This document shows positions 1 to 5,968 of a stretch of DNA of 5,968 nt, piece after piece. Position 1 is the first letter of the stretch, and each line of letters starts with the position of its first letter. Where the stretch lies: assembly GCA_021205255.1 (NCBI GenBank), contig JAJPXW010000257.1:1-5968 (forward strand), in the 5' to 3' direction. Position numbers and translations under genes: made by a program. Origin of the DNA: Burkholderiales bacterium (lineage in GTDB: Bacteria; Pseudomonadota; Gammaproteobacteria; Burkholderiales; Burkholderiaceae_F). Under the pieces are notes generated by a model. That model was not told the DNA's origin and searched no databases. It saw only the letters and a program-made list of their open reading frames with translations.

Positions 1-14
1 GTCAACAAGTAGGG

Positions 15-866
15 CTATAGATCACTGGTAGAAAAGTTAAGGGTTTGACTTAGCCAATTGCGCAAGTGTTGTCTATGACAGTTGGAGGCTTCTCGTTCAA
101 AGCAAAGTAGAGCTACTCTTCTATGGGAAGAAGCAAAAATAGCAAGATTCTCTAGAAAAGAAATCTTATTTGCAAGGGAGTTTCGAAACTTATCGAACAT
201 GCGAATTCGCTCCTTGGGGTCCTGATGTTTCGCTCTTAGTTGGGAATCAATTCCAAGTTCTGGAAAATGGCCGTATTTCAGTTCTACCGCTTCCGCACTG
301 CTTTTGAGAATGGCTTTGCTGAAGCCGAATTTATAGCTATAGGCTACTGCTCGTACGTCTGCGATAGCAACTACACCTTTGCGAATCAACAGGTTTAGAA
401 ACTCTTCTAAGGAGCGGCCTTCGTAGCCAATAGTAAATATGGTTGGAGACCCGTTTCGCTTTTTTTCTATAGCCTCCTTTTCTTGTTCTACTTTTGGCGT
501 CTTAGCTTCTAGCCGAACAGAATTAATTCCGTAGAAAGGCCACTTGTCTATGATCTCCTTAAAAATCTGAGAAGCCTCGCTCCATGTATTGGTACGATGT
601 TTTCTAAAACTTTCAATAAACACTTGCGATTCTGTTAATCCTTCCAGATATGCTCTAACCAGTGGCAACTCGTTTTCCAATTGAAAAGAATGAGGACCTT
701 CATAAGTAGGAGAAAACTCGTACGTCTTATCCGAAGCACCTACAGTTAGTTGGAAGACCCTCAATTGAACTTCGAAGTCGTCGGTTTCTGGTCCCATGGT
801 GCGCAACCAATCGGCTAAAGTTCGCTGCCTTTTAAAACGTAATTTGTTTTGTGCTTTCTGTACCAT
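15..866 (-). CDS. DUF488 domain protein with an extra N-terminal domain
   Basis: This is a complete 283-residue protein of unknown biochemical function. The C-terminal half (about residues 143-275) carries the DUF488 signature: TIGYEGRS at 145-152, DVR at 170-172, GFSK at 181-184, PELGI at 202-206, LLCFE at 253-257 and CHR at 263-265. The conserved Cys, His and Arg residues suggest an enzymatic or nucleic-acid-related site, but this is inference. The N-terminal part (about 10-120) has a pattern YEFSPTYEGPHSFQL near 49-63 and a WPFYGINS segment at 109-116. It resembles the SocA/DUF4065-like N-terminal region seen in longer DUF488 proteins, so the gene looks full length. A charged, Lys/Glu-rich linker (about 121-139) joins the halves. 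The ATG at 866 has only a weak Shine-Dalgarno (GGA, 7 nt upstream). Three sampled lines are about 40-45% GC, at the low end for the window, and it sits where other Betaproteobacteria usually have housekeeping genes, so it may be acquired. A cytoplasmic location is likely, as no signal or membrane segment is visible. Confidence 0.87.
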   Translation of the reverse strand: MVQKAQNKLRFKRQRTLADWLRTMGPETDDFEVQLRVFQLTVGASDKTYEFSPTYEGPHSFQLENELPLVRAYLEGLTESQVFIESFRKHRTNTWSEASQIFKEIIDKWPFYGINSVRLEAKTPKVEQEKEAIEKKRNGSPTIFTIGYEGRSLEEFLNLLIRKGVVAIADVRAVAYSYKFGFSKAILKSSAEAVELKYGHFPELGIDSQLRAKHQDPKERIRMFDKFRNSLANKISFLENLAIFASSHRRVALLCFEREASNCHRQHLRNWLSQTLNFSTSDL

Positions 867-936
867 GTCTTAATCCACATGCACTTCTTATTTAGCTGAG
901 GGCTCTAAATCAAATAGCCACTGCAGAGCTACTCTA

Positions 937-949
937 TAAGATTATCTTA
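937..949. repeat. 13-bp perfect palindrome upstream of the DUF488 gene
   Basis: TAAGAT-T-ATCTTA is a perfect inverted repeat with a 1-base centre, 71-83 bases upstream of the DUF488 start. On the minus strand it contains GATAAT, a fair -10 hexamer, but no good -35 lies 16-18 bases further upstream. It also overlaps the stop codon of the remnant reading frame at 947. It could be an operator or part of a promoter, or chance in AT-rich DNA. Nothing else recognisable lies between 867 and 936. Confidence 0.2.
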
Positions 950-1153
950 CTTACGGTTTCTTCGCTTGGTGTCTTGCAGATTTTTAATAAGCGATTGAAA
1001 TACAAACCGGTTAAATCCACTTTTCTTTGAAATTTCAGCAATGCTTTTAACTGTGATAGAGACATCTCCGATGACTGCCTTAGCTTCTGTTGCATACTTT
1101 CTTAAGAAGTCGTTCTTATCAGTATCTTCCAGTCCCCTTGTGAAGCGGTTCCT
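947..1153 (-). pseudogene. remnant reading frame with a helix-turn-helix-like segment
   Basis: This open frame of 68 codons plus TAA lacks any ATG, GTG or TTG codon and is preceded directly by an in-frame TAA (1154-1156). It looks like a coding relic: codons strongly favour a purine in first position, and the product is charged and amphipathic, with a basic end (KRRNRK). The middle reads ITVKSIAEISKKSGFNRF, which resembles a DNA-binding helix-turn-helix, and an acidic stretch LEDTDKNDFLRKY comes before it. The same frame stays open beyond the TAA for 37 more codons (1157-1267, up to a TAG at 1268-1270), with a hydrophobic stretch ending in HVDFIVALFVSFDISA, so the original gene may have been longer. 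I do not recognise the family. A transcriptional regulator, an antitoxin or a mobile-element protein are all possible. It lies between the greA terminator and the DUF488 gene, on the same strand. Confidence 0.4.
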
Positions 1154-1280
1154 TTAAGCACTGATATCAAAAGAAACAAAGAGCGCCACAATAAAATCTA
1201 CATGGGCTAAACAGATGCTTGTACTTAGAGAATTAATGAAACCTAGCACTTGGCACAGAAGCTGGAGCTAGAGACAAAAT

Positions 1281-1312
1281 GGCTTTCCGCCTATATAACA
1301 GGACAGAAAGCC
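1281..1312 (-). terminator. probable Rho-independent terminator of greA
   Basis: On the minus strand a 7-bp stem GGCTTTC/GAAAGCC encloses a small internal loop, a further CCT/AGG pairing and a 7-base loop. The sequence ATTTTG follows. It begins 32 bases past the greA stop codon, with the T-rich side oriented for greA. The T-run is short, so termination may be partial. Confidence 0.55.
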
Positions 1313-1344
1313 CACTAATTAATGATGAAATCCGACTCTAACGA

Positions 1345-1818
1345 TTAAATGTACTCGACTGCCATGATCTCGTATTCGCTCATGCCCCCTGGAGCGTGAA
1401 CTTCTACTGTGTCTCCCACTGATTTTCCGATCAGGGCGCGAGCAATTGGACTAGAAACAGAAATCCTGTTGTTTTTAGTATCGCTCTCGTCATTGCCCAC
1501 GATTTGGAATCTTTGAGGTACACCTGTCTCTACATCCTCAATAGTGACTGTCGCGCTAAAGACGATTTTTTCCATACCGGCAAAAGCTGTCGGATCTATA
1601 ACCTGGAACTGTGCGCTTTTACTTTCTAGTTCGGCAATTCGGCCTTCGATGAATGCCTGGGATTCTTTTGCCGCATCGTATTCAGCGTTTTCAGACAGAT
1701 CACCTTTTTCACGAGCCTCAGCAATGGCCTTAACCACAGCGGGACGGTCCTGAGTTTTCAATCTGGTCAGCTCGGCTTTGATTAGCATGGCTCCACGAGC
1801 TGTTATGGGTATAGGCAT
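1345..1818 (-). CDS. greA: transcription elongation factor GreA
   Basis: GreA binds backtracked RNA polymerase through the secondary channel and stimulates cleavage of the nascent RNA 3' end, restarting stalled complexes. The 157-residue product is almost exactly the family length (158 in E. coli). The N-terminal coiled coil spans about residues 8-75 and carries the conserved tip GDLSENAEY. Its acidic residues D40 and E43 match the E. coli D41/E44 pair that helps place the catalytic metal. The C-terminal FKBP-like domain (about 80-157) has the usual NRISVSSPIARALIGK and APGG motifs. The start is set by the conserved N-terminus MPIPITARG and a purine-rich Shine-Dalgarno region (GGAAAAGAAAGA) just upstream. 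In many Betaproteobacteria greA directly follows carB. Here 845 bases and a strong terminator separate them, so greA probably uses its own promoter near 1919-1924. No odd residues were noticed. Confidence 0.98.
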   Translation of the reverse strand: MPIPITARGAMLIKAELTRLKTQDRPAVVKAIAEAREKGDLSENAEYDAAKESQAFIEGRIAELESKSAQFQVIDPTAFAGMEKIVFSATVTIEDVETGVPQRFQIVGNDESDTKNNRISVSSPIARALIGKSVGDTVEVHAPGGMSEYEIMAVEYI

Positions 1819-1855
1819 TCTTTCTTTTCCGTCAATCTAGAAACTGCGACGTCAT

Positions 1856-1909
1856 GCTCTTGCATAAAATAAAGAGCGCAACGCCCCTCCTGTTCCCTTA
1901 AAGAACAAG
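1856..1909 (-). promoter_or_regulatory. greA leader with two stem-loops
   Basis: Two hairpins can form in the likely greA 5' leader. The promoter-proximal one pairs 1903-1909 with 1889-1895 (CUUGUUC/GAACAGG, one G-U pair, 7-base loop). The second pairs 1872-1877 with 1856-1861 (GCUCUU/AAGAGC, 10-base AU-rich loop). A GC-rich GGAGGGGCG stretch lies between them. Neither is followed by a T-run, so they are not obvious terminators. They might affect mRNA stability or translation; this is inferred from pairing alone. Confidence 0.3.
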
Positions 1910-1918
1910 CCAATCAGA

Positions 1919-1924
1919 ATTATA
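1919..1924 (-). promoter_or_regulatory. putative greA promoter -10 element
   Basis: A perfect TATAAT lies on the minus strand about 100 bases upstream of the greA start codon. No good -35 is present at 16-18 bases upstream (TAATCC at 17 bases is poor). A local promoter is expected because the terminator at 2600-2636 should block read-through from carB. The predicted transcript start is near 1911. Confidence 0.4.
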
Positions 1925-2174
1925 TCCCTTCCCATTTTTACGGATTACCGCTTACTAGCTAGTCGCATGAAGTGGGTACTACATTTACATTTTTCAATTC
2001 TGCCTTTCTCTGGCAATTATCCTTTTAGTTCCTTTAGATATGTTCACCTTGAACTACGCTCTTACAAAACAGGCTTTTTATTTCTAAAACGATCTTAGTA
2101 AAAGTCCTAAAAGTAACCAACTTTAGTCTGATACGCAATTTTGCTGAAACTAAGGAGCTCTCTCTTCTTTATAA
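1925..2174. other. AT-rich stretch with no recognised gene
   Basis: Between the putative greA promoter and the hydrolase remnant I find no gene, RNA or clear repeat. Stops are frequent in most frames. The longest ATG-started frame on the plus strand is 43 codons (1967-2098), with no Shine-Dalgarno and no recognisable product. The nucleophile region of the neighbouring hydrolase was looked for here and not found, so the missing N-terminal part has probably been deleted rather than frameshifted. Confidence 0.5.
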
Positions 2175-2501
2175 AAACCGAGTTCAGTCCAAGCTGAGTT
2201 CTTTAATTTCTACCGCAAGCCAGAACGTGGCTTCCACCCAAATTACAAAGGCACGAGATGGACAAGCGACTAGGCTTTGATGAACTACTATCCCTTCCAT
2301 ATGATTCAGGAAATCTCACCGCGTCCAGTCCTTTTCATTGCTGGGAAAAATGCTTACTCAAAGTACTTCAGTGAAGACACCTTTAAATTAGCCACTGAGC
2401 CAAAGGAACTTTTCATTGTTAAAGACGCGAACCACGTTGATCTTCCATATACCCAGAAAGATAAGATTCCTTTCAACAAAATTGACTCTTTCTTTAAGTA
2501 G
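2175..2501 (+). pseudogene. C-terminal remnant of an alpha/beta hydrolase, with an in-frame amber stop
   Basis: The plus-strand frame 2175-2501 matches the C-terminal part of a bacterial alpha/beta-hydrolase family related to YcjY and dienelactone-hydrolase-like proteins. It contains FFNFYRKPERGFHPN and RWTSD, then a TAG at 2271-2273. After the stop it continues in the same frame with ALMNYYPF, EISPRPVLFIAG, YFSED, EPKELFIV and HVDLP, ending IPFNKIDSFFK. The homology runs without a gap across the stop, so this was one gene. The His of HVDL corresponds to the catalytic histidine, but the nucleophile Ser and its GxSxGG region are absent. Only about 108 codons of a family usually near 300 residues remain, and no catalysis is expected. 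The post-stop part has possible TTG (2277) and ATG (2280) starts but no Shine-Dalgarno. It lies opposite to carB and greA, as expected for an inserted and decayed gene. Confidence 0.85.
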
Positions 2502-2599
2502 AAACTTGAGAAGAAAAAGTAGCTAGCACGCTTCAATTGCCTGGTCGCGCTAGGCCGGAGGAGAACCTATAAGGTCAAACCCTTTCTTGACCACTTAGC

Positions 2600-2636
2600 A
2601 AAAGAGACCAAAGGAATCTATCCTTTGGTCTCTTTT
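2600..2636. terminator. strong bidirectional Rho-independent terminator after carB
   Basis: A perfect 16-bp stem (2600-2615 with 2621-2636) closes a 5-base loop ATCTA. It starts with AAAAGAGACC and ends with GGTCTCTTTT, so a T-run follows the stem on either strand (four T's reading minus, five reading plus). It begins 27 bases after the carB stop codon and should end the carAB transcript. From the other side it would also end any transcript of the hydrolase remnant. A smaller hairpin GGTCAA/TTGACC lies next to it at 2573-2592. Confidence 0.93.
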
Positions 2637-2663
2637 TATGCTCTTTTGACCTAGGGTGCTCTA

Positions 2664-5600
2664 TCAGGTCACTTCATGGTTAGCCGCGCGAATTTGAGCG
2701 TGCAAGTCTTGCAAGGCGTAGACATCTTGGTCGTGCAAATGATCTATGCCTCCAGCAACTGCCAGAGCTGATGCCATTGAAGTGTAGAAAGTGACATGGT
2801 TAGCTAGGCTTGTTATGCGAATAGCCGAAGCATCCTCAATTTCACTACGATTTTCAGCGGCCACTGCAATAACCATCTGAACATTGCCATTCTTCAGTTC
2901 GTCAACAATATTGGGGCGTCCTTCAGAAACTTTCTTTACAACTTCACATTTATAGCCAGCTTCTTGAATCGCTTTGGCCGTCCCTCTCGTACCAATAAGC
3001 CGATAGCCTTTTTGACTTAAAGACTTGGCAACTTCCGGTAGACGAGGCTTATCGGAGTCTTTAACTGAAATAAAGACTGTTCCTGAAGTTGGAATAGCAG
3101 AATCTGCCCCTAACTGGCTCTTAAATAATGCTTGGCCAAAGGAAGTGCCCACTCCCATCACTTCACCTGTCGAACGCATCTCCGGTCCAAGGACTGGATC
3201 GACACCTAAGAACTTAGCAAATGGGAAAACAGCTTCCTTGACGTTGAAATGGTCAAGTTCAACTTCTACAGGCTGCCCTTGCTCCTTCAAGGATTGACCA
3301 ACCATGCAACGAGCCGCAATCTTTGCTAGCTGCTGACCAGTTGATTTAGACACGAACGGCACGGTCCTCGAAGCTCGAGGATTAACTTCCAGTACATAAA
3401 TCTCAGGGTGGTCAGTAAAGGCCTTTTGAATGGCGAACTGGACGTTCATCAATCCAACGACTCCTAACGCCTTAGCCATGACTCTAGTCTGTCTTTTAAC
3501 TTCTTCGACAATCTTTGGATCGAGCGAATAAGGTGGAATAGAGCACGCCGAATCACCGGAATGCACGCCAGCCTGTTCAATATGCTGCATGACACCGCCA
3601 ATGCGTACTTCCTTTCCATCGGAGACTGCATCGATATCCATTTCCACAGCATCGTCTAGGAAGCGGTCCAAGAGAACCGGAGAATCAAAAGTAACTTTGA
3701 TAGCCTCACGCATGTATCGCTCTAATGAGCTTCTTTCATGCACGATATCCATAGCTCGGCCTCCAAGCACATAGCTAGGACGCACAACTAATGGGTAGCC
3801 GATTTCCTCGGCCATGCGAATTGCTTCTTCTTCCGTGCGTGCTGTTCTATTAGGCGGCTGGCGCAATCCAAGTTTCTTCAACAAATGCTGGAATCTTTCG
3901 CGGTCTTCTGCGATATCAATGGAGTCTGGCGTAGTGCCGATAATTGGAACTCCATTGGCTTCTAGAGCACGGGCAAGTTTCAATGGTGTTTGACCGCCGT
4001 ATTGGACAATGACTCCAGTAGGCTTTTCTACTTCAATGATTTCAAGTACATCTTCTAGCGTGACAGGTTCGAAATACAAGCGGTCACTGGTGTCATAGTC
4101 TGTCGAAACCGTTTCTGGATTGCAATTGACCATGATGGTCTCATAACCGTCTTCACGCATGGCCATTGCAGCGTGCACGCAGCAATAGTCGAACTCAATA
4201 CCTTGGCCAATTCTGTTAGGACCACCACCCAGGACCATAATCTTCTTATTGTTGGTCGGGTTAGCTTCGTTTTCTTCGTCGTAGGTGGAATATAAATAAG
4301 CCGTATCGGTTGGAAACTCACCTGCGCAAGTATCAACTCGTTTATAGACTGGTCTTACGCCTAATTTATGACGATGCTCCCGAACGGCTGTTTCATCAGT
4401 TTTAAGGAGTTTTGCCAAACGTCTATCGGAAAAGCCCTTGCGCTTCAGATAACGCATTTCATCTTTATCGATTTCGGCGAGAGTCGTTTGTTTTACCCGC
4501 TCTTCGGTATCGACCAAATCCTTAATCTGGCGTAAAAACCACGGATCGATCTTCGTAATTTGGTAAAGCTCATTAAGCGAATAGCCAAGACGGAATGCAT
4601 CTCCTAGATACCAAATTCTTTCTGGTCCAGGTTCGCTAATTTCGTGATTAACAGTCTGTTTGTCCGCATTAGTCTCATCAAGACCTGTTTTCCCAGTTTC
4701 CAATCCACGGAGAGCCTTTTGGAAAGCTTCTTGGAAAGATCTACCGATTGCCATTACTTCGCCTACCGACTTCATTTGGGTAGTAAGACGTTTATCGGCT
4801 TTCGGGAATTTTTCAAAGGCAAAGCGAGGAGCTTTAACTACTACATAGTCGATGGAAGGCTCAAAGGAAGCCGGGGTTTTACCGCCGGTAATTTCATTTT
4901 TAAGCTCATCGAGCGTATATCCGACTGCTAACTTGGCTGCTACCTTAGCAATTGGGAATCCAGTCGCCTTCGAAGCAAGCGCTGAAGAGCGAGATACACG
5001 AGGATTCATCTCAATAACTACTAGCCTGCCGTCCTTTGGATTAATAGCAAACTGCACATTTGATCCACCGGTATCTACTCCAATTTCTCGCAAAATGTTA
5101 ATGGAAGCGTCACGCATGATCTGATATTCCTTATCAGTCAGCGTCTGCGCTGGTGCGACTGTAATGGAGTCCCCGGTATGGATACCCATAGGGTCTAGGT
5201 TCTCGATGGAACACACAATAATGCAGTTGTCCTTGGAATCACGGACAACTTCCATTTCGAACTCTTTCCAGCCGAGCAGGGATTCCTCAATTAAAAGCTC
5301 ATGAGTTGGTGAAAGTTCCAAACCTCTTTGGCAGATTTGGACAAACTCTTCCATGTTGTAGGCAATACCGCCACCGGAACCACCTAAAGTAAAGCTAGGA
5401 CGAATAATTGCAGGAAAGCCAATCTTCTGCTGAACCTTAAGAGCTTCTTCAAGGCTGTAGGCAATTCCTGAACGAGCGCTTTCAAGGCCTAGCTTCTCCA
5501 TTGCCTCTTTGAATTTCAGCCTGTCTTCTGCTTTATCGATGGCTTGTGGAGATGCGCCAATCAGTTCTATCCCATATTTCTCCAGAACTCCATGCTTTGA

Positions 5601-5906
5601 AAGAGCCATAGCGCAATTCAATGCTGTCTGTCCACCCATAGTCGGCAAAATTGCGTCAGGACGCTCCTTCTCAATAATTCTTTCAATGACTGCCGGAGTT
5701 AGTGGTTCGATATAAGTTACATCGGCCATCTGAGGGTCAGTCATGATGGTGGCTGGATTGCTGTTGACTAGGATGACTTTATAGCCTTCTTCCCTAAGGG
5801 CTTTACAGGCCTGGGCACCTGAATAGTCGAATTCGCAAGCCTGGCCAATAACAATAGGGCCGGCTCCAATAATCATGATCGACTTTATGTCTGTGCGCTT
5901 TGGCAT
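2664..5906 (-). CDS. carB: carbamoyl-phosphate synthase large subunit
   Basis: CarB makes carbamoyl phosphate from bicarbonate, two ATP and ammonia channelled from CarA, feeding pyrimidine and arginine synthesis in the cytoplasm. The 1080 residues compare with 1073 in E. coli. The first synthetase half (1 to about 403) has GAGPIVIGQACEFDYSG at 14-30 and the metal-binding E299/N301 of IEMNPR. An oligomerisation region (about 404-553) follows. The second half (about 554-936) has GGGPNRIGQGIEFDY at 560-574 and EVNPR at 840-844. E777 and D785 match the ornithine-binding E783 and D791 of E. coli. The allosteric domain covers about 940-1080. There K953, T973, T976 and K992 of the nucleotide-effector site are kept, but residues 1014-1016 are AVA where E. 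coli has N1015-T1017; T1042 is kept. The start is supported by the conserved MPKRTDIKSI and by AAGGA 10 bases upstream. carA ends 6 bases upstream, so the two form an operon. Confidence 0.99.
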   Translation of the reverse strand: MPKRTDIKSIMIIGAGPIVIGQACEFDYSGAQACKALREEGYKVILVNSNPATIMTDPQMADVTYIEPLTPAVIERIIEKERPDAILPTMGGQTALNCAMALSKHGVLEKYGIELIGASPQAIDKAEDRLKFKEAMEKLGLESARSGIAYSLEEALKVQQKIGFPAIIRPSFTLGGSGGGIAYNMEEFVQICQRGLELSPTHELLIEESLLGWKEFEMEVVRDSKDNCIIVCSIENLDPMGIHTGDSITVAPAQTLTDKEYQIMRDASINILREIGVDTGGSNVQFAINPKDGRLVVIEMNPRVSRSSALASKATGFPIAKVAAKLAVGYTLDELKNEITGGKTPASFEPSIDYVVVKAPRFAFEKFPKADKRLTTQMKSVGEVMAIGRSFQEAFQKALRGLETGKTGLDETNADKQTVNHEISEPGPERIWYLGDAFRLGYSLNELYQITKIDPWFLRQIKDLVDTEERVKQTTLAEIDKDEMRYLKRKGFSDRRLAKLLKTDETAVREHRHKLGVRPVYKRVDTCAGEFPTDTAYLYSTYDEENEANPTNNKKIMVLGGGPNRIGQGIEFDYCCVHAAMAMREDGYETIMVNCNPETVSTDYDTSDRLYFEPVTLEDVLEIIEVEKPTGVIVQYGGQTPLKLARALEANGVPIIGTTPDSIDIAEDRERFQHLLKKLGLRQPPNRTARTEEEAIRMAEEIGYPLVVRPSYVLGGRAMDIVHERSSLERYMREAIKVTFDSPVLLDRFLDDAVEMDIDAVSDGKEVRIGGVMQHIEQAGVHSGDSACSIPPYSLDPKIVEEVKRQTRVMAKALGVVGLMNVQFAIQKAFTDHPEIYVLEVNPRASRTVPFVSKSTGQQLAKIAARCMVGQSLKEQGQPVEVELDHFNVKEAVFPFAKFLGVDPVLGPEMRSTGEVMGVGTSFGQALFKSQLGADSAIPTSGTVFISVKDSDKPRLPEVAKSLSQKGYRLIGTRGTAKAIQEAGYKCEVVKKVSEGRPNIVDELKNGNVQMVIAVAAENRSEIEDASAIRITSLANHVTFYTSMASALAVAGGIDHLHDQDVYALQDLHAQIRAANHEVT

Positions 5907-5912
5907 CTTTAT

Positions 5913-5968
5913 TTATTCCTTCTTTTCAGGACTAGGGGCAACGCCCTGCTCTATTAACTCTATTAATA
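5913..5968 (-). CDS. carA: carbamoyl-phosphate synthase small subunit, 3' end only
   Basis: The last 17 codons and TAA stop of a gene entering from the right edge read LIELIEQGVAPSPEKKE. The first part matches the C-terminal helix of E. coli CarA as I recall it (HFIELIEQ), and the position directly before carB is where carA belongs. CarA is the glutaminase subunit that supplies ammonia to CarB. The stop lies 6 bases before the carB ATG and the carB Shine-Dalgarno is inside the last carA codons, which favours coupled translation. The partial sequence rests on a short match plus synteny. Confidence 0.8.
   Translation of the reverse strand, partial: LIELIEQGVAPSPEKKE

Noticed and set aside
109..119. 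The 11-mer AGAGCTACTCT occurs here and again at 925-935, near both ends of the DUF488 gene.
   Set aside because: A few 11-base matches are expected by chance in this length, and flanking bases do not extend the match, so it is not evidence for insertion-site repeats.
1544..1753. A 69-codon plus-strand frame inside greA.
   Set aside because: It is antisense to the conserved greA coding region, with no recognisable product.
1878..1886. The 9-mer GCAACGCCC is found upstream of greA and again at 5938-5946 upstream of carB.
   Set aside because: The second copy is inside the end of carA, and a shared 9-mer is expected by chance in about 6 kb.
1967..2098. A 43-codon ATG-started frame on the plus strand with a hydrophobic N-terminus.
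   Set aside because: It has no Shine-Dalgarno and no recognisable product, and it lies in AT-rich sequence between other elements.
2053..2277. An open plus-strand frame of about 75 codons overlapping the hydrolase relic.
   Set aside because: It has no start codon near its beginning and no recognised homology, and half of it overlaps the better supported hydrolase frame.
2354..2536. A 60-codon minus-strand frame opposite the hydrolase remnant.
   Set aside because: It mirrors the hydrolase reading frame on the other strand, and the clear homology is on the plus strand.
3025..5715. Several frames of 60-95 codons on both strands inside carB.
   Set aside because: They overlap a full-length, highly conserved carB and their translations resemble no family, so they are shadows.
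5949..5966. A perfect tandem 9-bp repeat (CTCTATTAA twice) near the right edge.
   Set aside because: On the minus strand it encodes Leu-Ile-Glu twice within the C-terminal helix of CarA, so it is coding sequence and not a regulatory repeat.

Overview
The window reads as chromosomal DNA of a moderate-GC betaproteobacterium (Burkholderiales; a Sutterellaceae-like gut lineage is my guess, not shown by the sequence). The main reasons are the carA-carB-greA order on one strand, which is typical of Betaproteobacteria, and the close match of CarB and GreA to the proteobacterial forms. All intact genes are on the minus strand, so the window is best read from right to left.

Right to left: the last codons of carA (5913-5968) are followed after 6 nt by the complete carB (2664-5906), the two subunits of carbamoyl-phosphate synthetase. 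A strong, nearly symmetric hairpin terminator (2600-2636) closes this operon. A broken alpha/beta-hydrolase fragment follows on the opposite strand (2175-2501), with an in-frame amber codon and no N-terminal part. About 250 bases with no recognisable gene come next, then a putative promoter and structured leader for greA (1345-1818), the transcript-cleavage factor. A hairpin at 1281-1312 probably ends the greA transcript. Next is the remnant of an unrecognised reading frame with a helix-turn-helix-like segment and no start codon (947-1153, perhaps reaching 1267). The window ends in a complete DUF488-family gene with an extra N-terminal domain (15-866).

The core genes are ordinary housekeeping functions: CarAB makes carbamoyl phosphate for pyrimidines and arginine, and GreA rescues stalled RNA polymerase. 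The interest lies between and beside them. Both flanks of greA hold decayed genes, and the usual downstream neighbours are replaced by a DUF488 protein, which suggests repeated gene insertion and loss around a conserved core. CarB also appears to have lost part of its nucleotide-effector pocket. I see no tRNA, rRNA, CRISPR array, intact insertion sequence or convincing undescribed multi-gene system.
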